Origin: G963701675 sp963701675 | GTDB taxonomy: Bacteria > Planctomycetota > Planctomycetia > Gemmatales > Gemmataceae | Assembly (NCBI GenBank): GCA_963701675.1 | Contig: OY969623.1 | Coordinates: 434,001-498,000, forward strand | Length of the DNA stretch: 64,000 bases | Reading direction: 5' to 3' | Shown here: piece by piece, positions 55,769 to 64,000 of the stretch | Layout: every line of letters starts with the position of its first letter | Position numbering within the stretch: the stretch's first letter is position 1 | Translations under genes and position numbers: made by a program | The notes under the pieces: generated by a model | Told to the model about the DNA's origin: nothing | Databases searched by the model: none | What the model saw: the letters and a program-made list of their open reading frames with translations, nothing else

Positions 55769-55840
55769 CAGGCGTCTTCCCTATGCACAGCATAGGACCA
55801 ATGGAACGGTTCCAGCCGGTTCCATCAGGGAAGACGCCTC
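55769..55840. repeat. 13-bp perfect inverted repeat in intergenic region
   Basis: AGGCGTCTTCCCT at 55769 pairs with AGGGAAGACGCCT ending at 55840, with an inner GGAAC/GTTCC pairing between the arms. It lies in the 870-base interval 55324-56193, in which I see no real gene (short frames on both strands lack any domain). It may be a structured RNA or the relic of a mobile element end. Confidence 0.5.
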
Positions 55841-56199
55841 CACGATGGCACACGTTGCCTAAAGGCGTGCGCGAGGGCGGCCGCCGATTCGGATTTTCGT
55901 CCTGCCCAAGCTGCGGCATTCGTGGCCGCACCCTGGGCCCCGCGTCCGAAAATCCGGGGCGATAGTAATCGGCGGGCGTTCCCATGACAGATGCAGGTGA
56001 TGGTCGCTGGCAATATCGTTCGGGCAGCAACCCTCTATCCTGTGAGAACGCCAAAAAGGTAAGAGTCTGGGAGCGCAAACCGGGAAATCATTCAAATTGT
56101 GGCCGATCGTCGGGCGGTTTGGGCATTACCTCCTCAGGGTAATCGCGACGATAAGTTATCGTCGCACATTCTGTGAACACATCAAACGGAGGAATGCAC

Positions 56200-57624
56200 A
56201 TGAGGCAGAAAAATCACAACACGAAGGGCTCCACTTCCGCGAAAACTGGGCGTCCAACTCTGGAGGCATTGGAAGATCGAATGCTTCTCAGTTTTTCGCC
56301 CGCCACAAACTTTCCGGCTGGCAACTGCCCGACAAGACTTGCCACAGGCATCTTACGGACACCGACCACGTTTATCGACCTGGTGGCGACCAATCCGTGT
56401 AACAACAAAGTAACTGTCATGCTGGGTAAACCGAACGGAACATTGGGTGCACCAGTCGAATACGCCGTCGGTACGACTCCCGTAGATGTCGCCATCGCCG
56501 ACCTGAACGGCGACGGTCACCAGGACATCATCACGGCGAATGCAGGTTCCGAGTATCTGAGCCTCTTGTACGGCAAAGGCCGGGGGCGGTTCATTAATGC
56601 CGTCAACATACCGATCTACAAGCCCGCAACGTCGGTTGAGTTGGGTGATTACGATAATGACGGCGACGTGGATATTGCCTTCGCGTCGTACGCAGCCTGC
56701 GGGGTCGTCGGGACGGGCGCATATGCGGTCATCCTGATCAACAACGCGAACGGCACATTTTCACAGGGGCCGGCCCCGAACGTCTACTGTGCTTCCGGCG
56801 GCCCGGGGCTGCCGAACGACCTTGTCTTCCGCGACTTCGATCTGGACGGGGATCGCGATATGGCGGTCTCCGGCAATGGCGGCGTGTATGTCTTGCTTCA
56901 ACAACCGAGCAACAGCTTCCAGCTTTCCGCTTCGTATTCGGTGTCGGGCGCTGGATTGATGACGCCCGCGGACATGAATCAGGACGGGAAGCTCGACCTA
57001 CTTGTCCGGAGCACCGATCAAATCCAAGTCTTACTTGGAATTGGTGACGGAACTTTCATCATGCCGGTACCTACTAGTACAGACGTGGGCTCAAATCCCC
57101 AACAGACCGCCGTCGCCGACTTCGATTTGGACGGCATTCCGGACTTCGTCGTGTCCAAATACGGTCCGGACACGCTCGGTGAGTACGACAATGTTTTTGG
57201 GAACGGCTACGTTTATGATCACCCTGATCCGGACTACCCGGTAGGCGTGAATCCTGTCGGCGTGCTAACGGCCGATTTCAACTATGACACATGCCCCGAT
57301 GTCGCCGTCGCCAATAGCGGCTCGGGAAACGTGTCGCTGCTGTTGCACACGTGTAGCCCAACGCCGGCGCCGGATAGTGGTCTTCCTGCATTCGACTCCG
57401 AAGGGGTTCAGCTACGACTCGCGTCGGAAACCAAGATCACCCCTGCTGTGACAAAGGTTCTACCGCCAACTTCTCGGTCGAAAGACCCGGTGTGCATCGA
57501 ACCCGATGACAAATTCTCGGCGGCCAACTCGCTGCATGCCGCCTTCACCGTGAGTACGAAGCGCGTAGTCCGCGCGCCGCTGCTATTGGACTTAGCGCAA
57601 GAGACAGAGAACCTGTGGGACTGA
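56200..57624 (+). CDS. FG-GAP/VCBS repeat protein with LEDRMLLS N terminus
   Basis: About 474 residues from the ATG at 56200, seven bases after GGAGG. The N terminus has LEALEDRMLLSF, the planctomycete LEPR-XLL-type motif of exported proteins. Repeats follow with calcium-binding DxNxDGxxD loops (IADLNGDGHQDIITAN, LGDYDNDGDVDIAFAS, PADMNQDGKLDLLVRS, VADFDLDGIPDFVVSK), forming a predicted seven-bladed integrin-alpha-like propeller. The C-terminal 100 residues are unstructured. Surface location is inferred. Confidence 0.9.
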   Translation: MRQKNHNTKGSTSAKTGRPTLEALEDRMLLSFSPATNFPAGNCPTRLATGILRTPTTFIDLVATNPCNNKVTVMLGKPNGTLGAPVEYAVGTTPVDVAIADLNGDGHQDIITANAGSEYLSLLYGKGRGRFINAVNIPIYKPATSVELGDYDNDGDVDIAFASYAACGVVGTGAYAVILINNANGTFSQGPAPNVYCASGGPGLPNDLVFRDFDLDGDRDMAVSGNGGVYVLLQQPSNSFQLSASYSVSGAGLMTPADMNQDGKLDLLVRSTDQIQVLLGIGDGTFIMPVPTSTDVGSNPQQTAVADFDLDGIPDFVVSKYGPDTLGEYDNVFGNGYVYDHPDPDYPVGVNPVGVLTADFNYDTCPDVAVANSGSGNVSLLLHTCSPTPAPDSGLPAFDSEGVQLRLASETKITPAVTKVLPPTSRSKDPVCIEPDDKFSAANSLHAAFTVSTKRVVRAPLLLDLAQETENLWD

Positions 57625-57799
57625 AGATCGCGATGTTTCCGAAACGGCGGCAAGAGTCACATCCTTGCTACTATGGGAAGAGAGCCGCTCGGTATCACGC
57701 CATGGCGGATTCCCAGTTTGAGAGATTTTGGACGGTCTACATCACGAGCAATAGGCTGTGAATATTCCTCAACGTGTTTTGAAGTACGGAGCTACTTAG

Positions 57800-60427
57800 A
57801 TGACGCTTTCTGGTCAGTTATCGAACCGTGTGCGAACTCGGAGCCGTCTGGCATATCTGCCGCGCCTCGAAGCGCTTGAACAGCGCCTGCCCCCCGGTGC
57901 CCTCGTGGGCGCGCTTGTTGGGTGGCCCGAGGTTTCCGAACCAAACATGTCGCGTCCTCCGATAGGCAAGAGAGTGCCGAGTGCAAATCCTGAGCTGACA
58001 GATCTCTACTCACTCGCGTTGTTCAACGCGTCGAGCACGACCCCGGAGCGCGTTCGAGTTTCAACGTCCCCACCGCTAGAGGAAATTGTGGAACCGTTAC
58101 AGGCTTCCGTTTTCCCAACCATTGGGTTTGAAGGCTCGGTTTCTGCCGGATCCGGGAACCGTGGCCTGATCCGTCACCCGACCCCGGAGACGACGGGCAC
58201 ATACATCCGAAAGACAAACGTCGGTCGGGCGTTAGCCGCCGCAGCGCCGGTTTTCACTTCGGGGACGCTGCAGGACGCATCGATGGCCGGTTTGGCGGTC
58301 CCACCATCACCGGCGAAAACAGCACAACCCCACTATAACCACCTGCCACTCAGTTTCGAGGCGAATCATGGTCAAACTGATTCCCGTGCCGACTTCATCA
58401 CTCGCGCCGCCGGCTACACGGCCTTCCTCACGCCGACCGCGCTCGTCATGTCACTGCCTGGCCAGTCTCAAAACTTCGGCGTCCGCCGCCCTGGTATGGA
58501 TTCTCCAAACTCCGAATCGCCTGCCGATCACTCGATCCAGGGCGTCGCGTTGCACATGCAGATCGTTGGCGGCAACCCAGATGCCCAAGCAAGCGGCGAC
58601 GGCCAACTGCCCGGCATCGTCAACTATTTCATCGGCAATGATCCGACGAAGTGGCGCACGAACATCCCGACCTTTGGCCGCGTCGAGTACGACAACGTTT
58701 ATTCGGGGATCGATCTGGTGTACTACGGCACGAAAGAGGGACAGCTGGAGTACGACTTCGTTGTCGCTCCCGGCGCGAATCCCGGTGCGATTCGGCTGAA
58801 TTTCGCTGGTGCGGAAGGCGTAGAGATCAATCCACAGGGTGACCTGGTGCTGCACACGGCTGCGGGCGATGTCGTGCAGCAGAAGCCGTTGACATTTCAA
58901 GCAGTCGGTGACAGTCGGCAAGAAGTGTCGAGCGGATACGTGTTGGACGGTGATACGGTGCGGTTTGAAGTAGGGGCGTATGACGCGGGGCGGGAGTTAG
59001 TGATTGATCCGTTTTTTCACGGAGGCTATTCCACGTTCCTGGGTGGGTCGGGCGCCGACGATGCGAGTGACGTGGTTTTGGATACAAGTGGCCGCCCATA
59101 TGTGACGGGCCTGACCCAATCCACGGACTTCCCGACCACTGCCGGCGTCTTTGACACATCCCACAACGGTGCAGGCGATGTCTTCGTGGCCAAGCTCAAT
59201 GCTAGCGGTAATGCTTTGGAATATGCCACTTTCTTGGGAGGAACGGATGACGACAAGGCTTCTCAGCTCATCGTCGATAACGACGGCAACGCGCATTTGA
59301 CGGGTTACACGCGGTCAACTGACTTTTCGACAACGTTGGGCGCGTTCGATTCCGCACACAATGGTGGAACTGACGCCTTCGTCGCAGAGCTAAATGCGTC
59401 CGGCAACACTCTTACTTACGCAACTTTCCTCGGTGGGTCCAATGATGATTATGGCTCCGGGATCGCTCTCGGCGCAAACGGAACTTACGTGGCCGGGTAC
59501 ACGCGTTCAACCAATTTTCCGACGACGCTGCTCAGCTTCAACCCCACCTTCAACGGCGGCGTAACGGATGCCTTCGTGACCAAGCTGAACGCGGCCGGGA
59601 ACGCCCTTGTCTACTCAACGTTTCTAGGTGGGAACGAGAACGACGAGGCCCAAGGAATCGCCGTAGACATGGGGGGCAGCGCCTATGTCGCAAGCGACAC
59701 GCGCTCAAGCAACATCCCAGTCACTCCAGGTGCGTTCGACACCACCGCCAATGGGGGATTGACGGATGCATTCGTGACGAAGCTGAATCCGGCCGGCGAC
59801 TCCCTAGCGTACTGCACTTATCTGGGCGGCAATGATGAAGACTACTTGCGCGGCGGCATCGTCGTGGACAGCGGCGGAAGCGCCTACGTCGGCGGGACGA
59901 CCGGCTCCTTGGACTTTCCGGTCACAACGGGTGCTTTTGACACCACGTACAACGGCGCAGGAGACGCCTTTGTGGTTAAGTTCAATGCAGCCGGCAGTGC
60001 CCCTGTGTACGCCACCTTCGTGGGTGGTTTCGGGAGCGACTTTGCTCATGACATCGCAATTGACGGTGCAGGTAACGCCTACCTCACCGGGGACACTCAG
60101 GCAATGGATTTCCCCGTCACATCGGGCGCACTCGACACCACGTATAACGGCGGCGGCGATGTCTTTGTGGCAAAGCTCAGTTCGAATGGCGCCGTGTGCC
60201 GGTACGGGACCTTTCTTGGAGGATCAAGCAGCGATTATGGGCGGGGGATTGACGTGGACGGAAGCGGCAAGGTGGTAGTGACTGGTTTGACCCAATCGAC
60301 CGATTTCCCGACTACGCCAGGGGCATTTGACACTACACAAAATGGCGCTTTTTATTCCGACGCCTTCGTTACAAAATTCAACTTGCTTGAGAAAGCCCCG
60401 GCGCAGTGCAGCCTCGTTTGCCAATGA
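57800..60427 (+). CDS. SBBP-repeat beta-propeller surface protein (2)
   Basis: An 875-residue paralogue of the protein at 30391-33135. The N terminus contains LEALEQRLPPGALVGALVG. The SBBP-associated domain (LSFEANHGQTDSRADFITRA, FIGNDPTKWRTN, GIDLVYYGTKEGQLEYDFVV) is followed by about nine repeats of AFVxKLNxxGxxLxYxTFLGG with FPTTxGAFDTxxNG spacers. No C-terminal anchor is visible. Function may be adhesion or binding at the surface. Confidence 0.92.
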   Translation: MTLSGQLSNRVRTRSRLAYLPRLEALEQRLPPGALVGALVGWPEVSEPNMSRPPIGKRVPSANPELTDLYSLALFNASSTTPERVRVSTSPPLEEIVEPLQASVFPTIGFEGSVSAGSGNRGLIRHPTPETTGTYIRKTNVGRALAAAAPVFTSGTLQDASMAGLAVPPSPAKTAQPHYNHLPLSFEANHGQTDSRADFITRAAGYTAFLTPTALVMSLPGQSQNFGVRRPGMDSPNSESPADHSIQGVALHMQIVGGNPDAQASGDGQLPGIVNYFIGNDPTKWRTNIPTFGRVEYDNVYSGIDLVYYGTKEGQLEYDFVVAPGANPGAIRLNFAGAEGVEINPQGDLVLHTAAGDVVQQKPLTFQAVGDSRQEVSSGYVLDGDTVRFEVGAYDAGRELVIDPFFHGGYSTFLGGSGADDASDVVLDTSGRPYVTGLTQSTDFPTTAGVFDTSHNGAGDVFVAKLNASGNALEYATFLGGTDDDKASQLIVDNDGNAHLTGYTRSTDFSTTLGAFDSAHNGGTDAFVAELNASGNTLTYATFLGGSNDDYGSGIALGANGTYVAGYTRSTNFPTTLLSFNPTFNGGVTDAFVTKLNAAGNALVYSTFLGGNENDEAQGIAVDMGGSAYVASDTRSSNIPVTPGAFDTTANGGLTDAFVTKLNPAGDSLAYCTYLGGNDEDYLRGGIVVDSGGSAYVGGTTGSLDFPVTTGAFDTTYNGAGDAFVVKFNAAGSAPVYATFVGGFGSDFAHDIAIDGAGNAYLTGDTQAMDFPVTSGALDTTYNGGGDVFVAKLSSNGAVCRYGTFLGGSSSDYGRGIDVDGSGKVVVTGLTQSTDFPTTPGAFDTTQNGAFYSDAFVTKFNLLEKAPAQCSLVCQ

Positions 60428-60560
60428 TACCCTAAGACGATCAGAGCGCGGATGTTCAAGCGCGGACCAAAACGGAAACGAGTACCTTCGCCGCGAAGAT
60501 CGCGATAAGTGTACGAATTCGCCGTTGGGGAAGCCCGAAGACCACGTTCCCACCGATGAG

Positions 60561-63500
60561 CTATGGCCTCTGTTGCTTCGGCGGAGACCGGTCTGAAGCG
60601 GGGCGCGCCTGTTCTCGTTTGGCCCGCCATTCGTCAGCTTTATCAGGTTTACCGAGCGCTGTATAAAGGAGAACCAAACGCTCGACAATATCTGGAAGCT
60701 CACGTTTCGCCGAAGCCGGAAGCGTTTTGCCAAGGCCCTTAAGGCCATCGTAACTGGCAAGAAAAAACGGCTCGGCTTCCGAGTGCTTGCCTTGTCCTGT
60801 AAGAGCTGTGCCGAGCAGCTTCTGTACCCAGAAACGAGTCCAGTCATTCGGGGCCTTCTGCTCTAGAATAGCCAAGGCCTCTCGAAGGTGTCCTTCCGCG
60901 GCAGAATCCTGTTTTTGCTGCAACAGACATGAGCCTAAACACGACAAGGTCTGGGAAAGCTGAACGGTATCAGGAACTATGCGCCGCCGAATGGTTAGAG
61001 TTTCTTCAAAAAGACTAGCAGCATCCGCGAGTCGTCCCCGCAACTGATAGTTTGCGGCCAGGCTGTTCATTGCGGTAAGCGTGTCAGGATGTTCCGGGCC
61101 TAGATTTTTCTTTAGAAGACTCAGTATTTTCTCCCACAAGGGCGCAGCATCATCAAGTCTTCCGAGTTCCCTATATACTCCCGCAAGATTGTTCAGTGCC
61201 GTCAAAGTATCGCGGTGTTCGGGTCCGAGTTTCGCCTCTGTCAGGCGAGCACATTCGTCACAAACTGGCAGTGCATCAGTAGGCCGCCCGGCGTATAAAT
61301 AGGCGACGGCCAAGTTAGACATGGATCGGAGCGTCAGAGGATGATCGGGCCCAAGTCTGGATTTCCGTAGTTTGAGAATCTCGTCAAACATATTCAGTGA
61401 ATTGATCACACGCCCGGCCGTTCGATAGGCGCCGGCCGCGTTTGTCATCGTTAACAACGTGTCTGGATGGTCGTCGCCGAGTCTGCTTCTTCGCCACTCA
61501 AGTGCCTGGTTCAGCATCGCGAACGCCTCCGAGTAGCGATCCGTCTGCAAATACACCATGCCAAGGGTATTCATCGCGTCGTTCGCCGCACGGTGGTCCG
61601 CGCCGAACTTATGGCTGCTAAGCTGAAATGCTTCCTCGGCCAAGCCTAGAGCATCAAGGTGTTTTCCAGCCTGTAGGTAAGCCTGTGCCAAGTTGTTGAT
61701 TGCGCGTATTGCTTCACGATTATCAACGCCTTCATTGGCCCGATAAAATCCCACTATTCTCTCAAGCAACTGCACGCCATCCGGCAGTCTATTGGTAAAG
61801 CCGTACGAGCGCGCAAGCAAATTTTGCGTGTGGAGGGTGAGTCGATCGTTCGGGCCAAACGCGCTGGCACGTAAATCACGGGCATTTTCGAGCAGATTGA
61901 CACTACGAGCGTACATTCCAAGTCCGAAGTATGTTTGTCCGAGTGCCTCCGCGAATCGACTCTGGATGCGGGGCGAGCTCTCAAAATGTTTGTCAAGTCG
62001 CTTTGTCGCAAGATCTAGAACGTCGACGACTTTGACTTCGCGACCGTCAAGCCCCGGATCAGGACGACGAATCATGTCGACAAGGAATTCCGCAACACCT
62101 TCTGCCTCATTTCGTGCTTCAATCGCTTGTCGTTCAGACTCTTCCGCTGCTTCCCGCTGCTTCTCCACCTCCCACCGCGCTACCCGCTCCCCCTCCCACG
62201 CCGCGTTCAGAAACACCGCCGCACCGGTCAACAGAACAACCGCCGCCACCAACACCGCCGCGGCACTCGTCGCCATCGTCCGATGCCGCCGCAACCACCG
62301 CCGCGTCCGTTCACGCCAGGGTTCCCGATACGCCGACACCGGCTCGTCGGCGAGCCAGTGTTCCACGTCGACCGCCAGGCCGCGAGCCGTACGATAACGA
62401 TCTTCAGGACGCAGCTTCATCGCCTTTAGACAGATGGCTTCCAGCGCCGGCGGTACCTCCTTGCGGACTTGGCGTGGCGGTGTTAGCGAGCCATTGTGCA
62501 CCGCCTGAAGCACGTCATCCGAACCCGCGAAAGGAATCGTGCCGGTCAGCAAGTGATAAAGCGTGGCCCCGAGACTATACACGTCGGTGGTCGGACCGAG
62601 TTGGTCGATTTTCCCCTCGGCCTGCTCGGGACTCATGTAGGCCGGTGTTCCCGCGGCGACACCCGCCTGCGAGGTAACTACCGCTTGTGCTGCGCTCGGC
62701 CAAAATGCTTGGTCCTTGTTGCCTTCCTTCCTTGCTTCGGTGCCTACCGCCAGCCGCGCGCTGCCTACGGGCTTCGCCAAGCCCCAGTCGACGACCAATG
62801 TCTCGCCGTATCCGCCCAACATTACGTTTGCAGGCTTTAAGTCCCGATGGAGAACGCCGCGGCTATGGGCATAGGCGACGGCGTTGCAGATATCGAGAAA
62901 CCGCCGGAGGAGTTGCTGAAAGGCCACTCGGCGCTCGCCTGGATCGCCGCCGGAATTCTCCGGCTTGTAGAAGTCATCGATGGCTTGTTTGAAATCGTAT
63001 CCTTGGATAAGTCGCATCGCATAGAAAGGGCGCCCGTCCTGGTGATTGTCGAGGCTGTAGACGGGGACGATGCCGGGATGCTCAAGTCCGCCGGTAATCT
63101 CCGCTTCGAGCATGAAGCGCCCGCGATAAGCCGGATTGGCCGCATTTTCGCCCTTGATCTCCTTCAAGGCAACTTCACGCTTCAACTGGCTGTCTTCCGC
63201 TACAAAGACTTCGCCCAGGCCACCTCCCGCGTGCCGCCGGATAATCCGGTAGCGAGATTTTTCCGTGTTGCCGTCGGGTGTGCCCGCAGCGTGAGTTCGT
63301 TCTGCCGGATCCCGCTGGTCATGCGATTGGTCGGCAGGTTCAGCCAAAGCACGCGCCAACCAACCGTGGTCCAACTTTGGAAATCGGCTCTGGTATTCTG
63401 CCAGCGGTGGCTCTTCCCGACGTTCCCGCCGGTAATCGGCGTCCAGTAGGACCAACTGCGCCAGGGCTGCGCCGTATAACGGCTCCGCCGCATCTTCCAA

Positions 63501-63638
63501 ATAGTTGACAACGTCCGGCGGCAGTCCGGTTGTGCCGGCATTTTTCCATGCCGCCTCGAACCGGTTGCAGATGTCATTCACTTTCCGCCACACGGCGGCG
63601 GGCAACGCGGTTGTGCTTCCGATGGTTGTTCCACTCAT
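60561..63638 (-). CDS. serine/threonine protein kinase with TPR repeats, intact
   Basis: 1025 residues from the ATG at 63638, which overlaps the sigma factor stop (ATGA). The kinase domain (about 125-400) shows RYRIIRRHAGGGLGEVFVAE, VALKEI, HRDLKPANVMLGG, VVDWGLAKPVG (DWG in place of DFG, common in this family) and MSPEQAEG. A transmembrane helix (MATSAAAVLVAAVVLLTGAA) is followed by some ten Kinesin-light-chain-like TPR repeats (LTALNNLAGVYRELGRLDDA, LTAMNSLAANYQLRGRLADA). It is expected to phosphorylate partners such as the adjacent sigma factor. The broken paralogue is at 24961-28153. Confidence 0.93.
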   Translation of the reverse strand: MSGTTIGSTTALPAAVWRKVNDICNRFEAAWKNAGTTGLPPDVVNYLEDAAEPLYGAALAQLVLLDADYRRERREEPPLAEYQSRFPKLDHGWLARALAEPADQSHDQRDPAERTHAAGTPDGNTEKSRYRIIRRHAGGGLGEVFVAEDSQLKREVALKEIKGENAANPAYRGRFMLEAEITGGLEHPGIVPVYSLDNHQDGRPFYAMRLIQGYDFKQAIDDFYKPENSGGDPGERRVAFQQLLRRFLDICNAVAYAHSRGVLHRDLKPANVMLGGYGETLVVDWGLAKPVGSARLAVGTEARKEGNKDQAFWPSAAQAVVTSQAGVAAGTPAYMSPEQAEGKIDQLGPTTDVYSLGATLYHLLTGTIPFAGSDDVLQAVHNGSLTPPRQVRKEVPPALEAICLKAMKLRPEDRYRTARGLAVDVEHWLADEPVSAYREPWRERTRRWLRRHRTMATSAAAVLVAAVVLLTGAAVFLNAAWEGERVARWEVEKQREAAEESERQAIEARNEAEGVAEFLVDMIRRPDPGLDGREVKVVDVLDLATKRLDKHFESSPRIQSRFAEALGQTYFGLGMYARSVNLLENARDLRASAFGPNDRLTLHTQNLLARSYGFTNRLPDGVQLLERIVGFYRANEGVDNREAIRAINNLAQAYLQAGKHLDALGLAEEAFQLSSHKFGADHRAANDAMNTLGMVYLQTDRYSEAFAMLNQALEWRRSRLGDDHPDTLLTMTNAAGAYRTAGRVINSLNMFDEILKLRKSRLGPDHPLTLRSMSNLAVAYLYAGRPTDALPVCDECARLTEAKLGPEHRDTLTALNNLAGVYRELGRLDDAAPLWEKILSLLKKNLGPEHPDTLTAMNSLAANYQLRGRLADAASLFEETLTIRRRIVPDTVQLSQTLSCLGSCLLQQKQDSAAEGHLREALAILEQKAPNDWTRFWVQKLLGTALTGQGKHSEAEPFFLASYDGLKGLGKTLPASAKRELPDIVERLVLLYTALGKPDKADEWRAKREQARPASDRSPPKQQRP

Positions 63639-64000
63639 GGCGTTGGCTCCTCGATCCAAATGGCGCGGATAACTTTCAGCTGACGCCCTACAGAGCGCAA
63701 GGCGCAGCCGGCTTTCTTCCTGATTTCTTCGTTTGAATATCCTTCCATTTTCCAGACCGCGATGCTTCGTAGCTCGGCATCGGCTAGTTTATCCAAGAGC
63801 CGCCGGCATTCGTCAGCGACCTCGGCGGCAAACGCCGGCGTTGGCTCGCCGTCAACGAACGCGTCCATGCCCGCAGGCGCATCGGAGCCATCCGACCCGA
63901 TAAACGCCGAGTCGCCGCGCACCTTCCCGCCACCTCGCTTCGGGCGCAATTCATCTCGGAGTTTGTGGAGGGCATTACGCTCGGTGAGCGTCACTAACAG
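63635..64000 (-). CDS. ECF-type sigma factor, C-terminal part (runs off window)
   Basis: The frame is open to the window end and ends in TGA overlapping the kinase start. The visible 122 residues include LVTLTERNALHKLRDELRPK (end of region 2 and linker) and a sigma-4 helix-turn-helix (LRSIAVWKMEGYSNEEIRKK, CALRSVGRQLKVIRAIW). Together with the kinase it repeats the sigma/kinase pairing seen at 24961-28779. The N terminus lies outside. Confidence 0.85.
   Translation of the reverse strand: MLVTLTERNALHKLRDELRPKRGGGKVRGDSAFIGSDGSDAPAGMDAFVDGEPTPAFAAEVADECRRLLDKLADAELRSIAVWKMEGYSNEEIRKKAGCALRSVGRQLKVIRAIWIEEPTP

Noticed and set aside
55635..56078. 147-codon minus-strand frame, considered as a relaxase N-terminal relic because of ADYYRPG
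   Set aside because: Beyond the YY pair nothing aligns with the relaxases in this window.

Overview
The window comes from a planctomycete-type bacterium. Evidence: ECF sigma factors overlapped by TPR-bearing serine/threonine kinases, long SBBP beta-propeller proteins, FG-GAP proteins, and several surface proteins that begin with a basic stretch followed by an LE-x-R-L-P-P-G or LEDRMLLS motif. No species can be named from sequence alone. Most of the window looks like accreted mobile DNA and its cargo rather than core genome.

Layout. (1) 137-4445, minus strand: a five-gene operon with a trypsin-like serine protease, a small membrane protein, a possible conflict-system adaptor and an HExxH protein. 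(2) 4650-22522: an integrative element. It starts at a tRNA-Leu 3' fragment (att site) and a tyrosine integrase. A minus-strand operon follows, holding an excisionase-like protein, five or six exported or membrane proteins, a VirD4-like coupling ATPase and a ParB-like protein. Then comes a plus-strand 'leader' region of small genes, four of them preceded by a large compound hairpin of one conserved architecture. A MobF (TrwC/TraI) relaxase-helicase closes the block. (3) 22.6-33.6 kb: cargo, including a nucleotidyltransferase, a frameshifted kinase with its sigma factor, an XRE regulator, secreted proteins and an SBBP protein. (4) 33.7-36.9 kb: a second, intact MobF relaxase with its small partner gene. 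(5) 37.4-50.4 kb: a c-type haem protein, a giant repeat protein broken by a CG dinucleotide loss, membrane proteins, and IS3 and serine-recombinase fragments. (6) 50.5-55.3 kb: a second mobile block with an RHH-like protein, an AlpA-like regulator, a P4-type integrase and a second copy of the membrane-protein/trypsin pair. (7) 56.2-64.0 kb: FG-GAP and SBBP surface proteins and an intact kinase/sigma pair cut by the window end.

The most interesting features are the four compound hairpins (E1-E4) in front of leader genes, which look like cis-acting structures controlling early genes of a conjugative element, and the twice-repeated trypsin/membrane-protein module found next to two different integrases. 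Several otherwise well-formed genes (relaxase, kinase, giant repeat protein, trypsin copy 2, one leader gene, one exported protein) are interrupted by single indels or one stop codon. Sequencing error and real decay cannot be told apart from the sequence.
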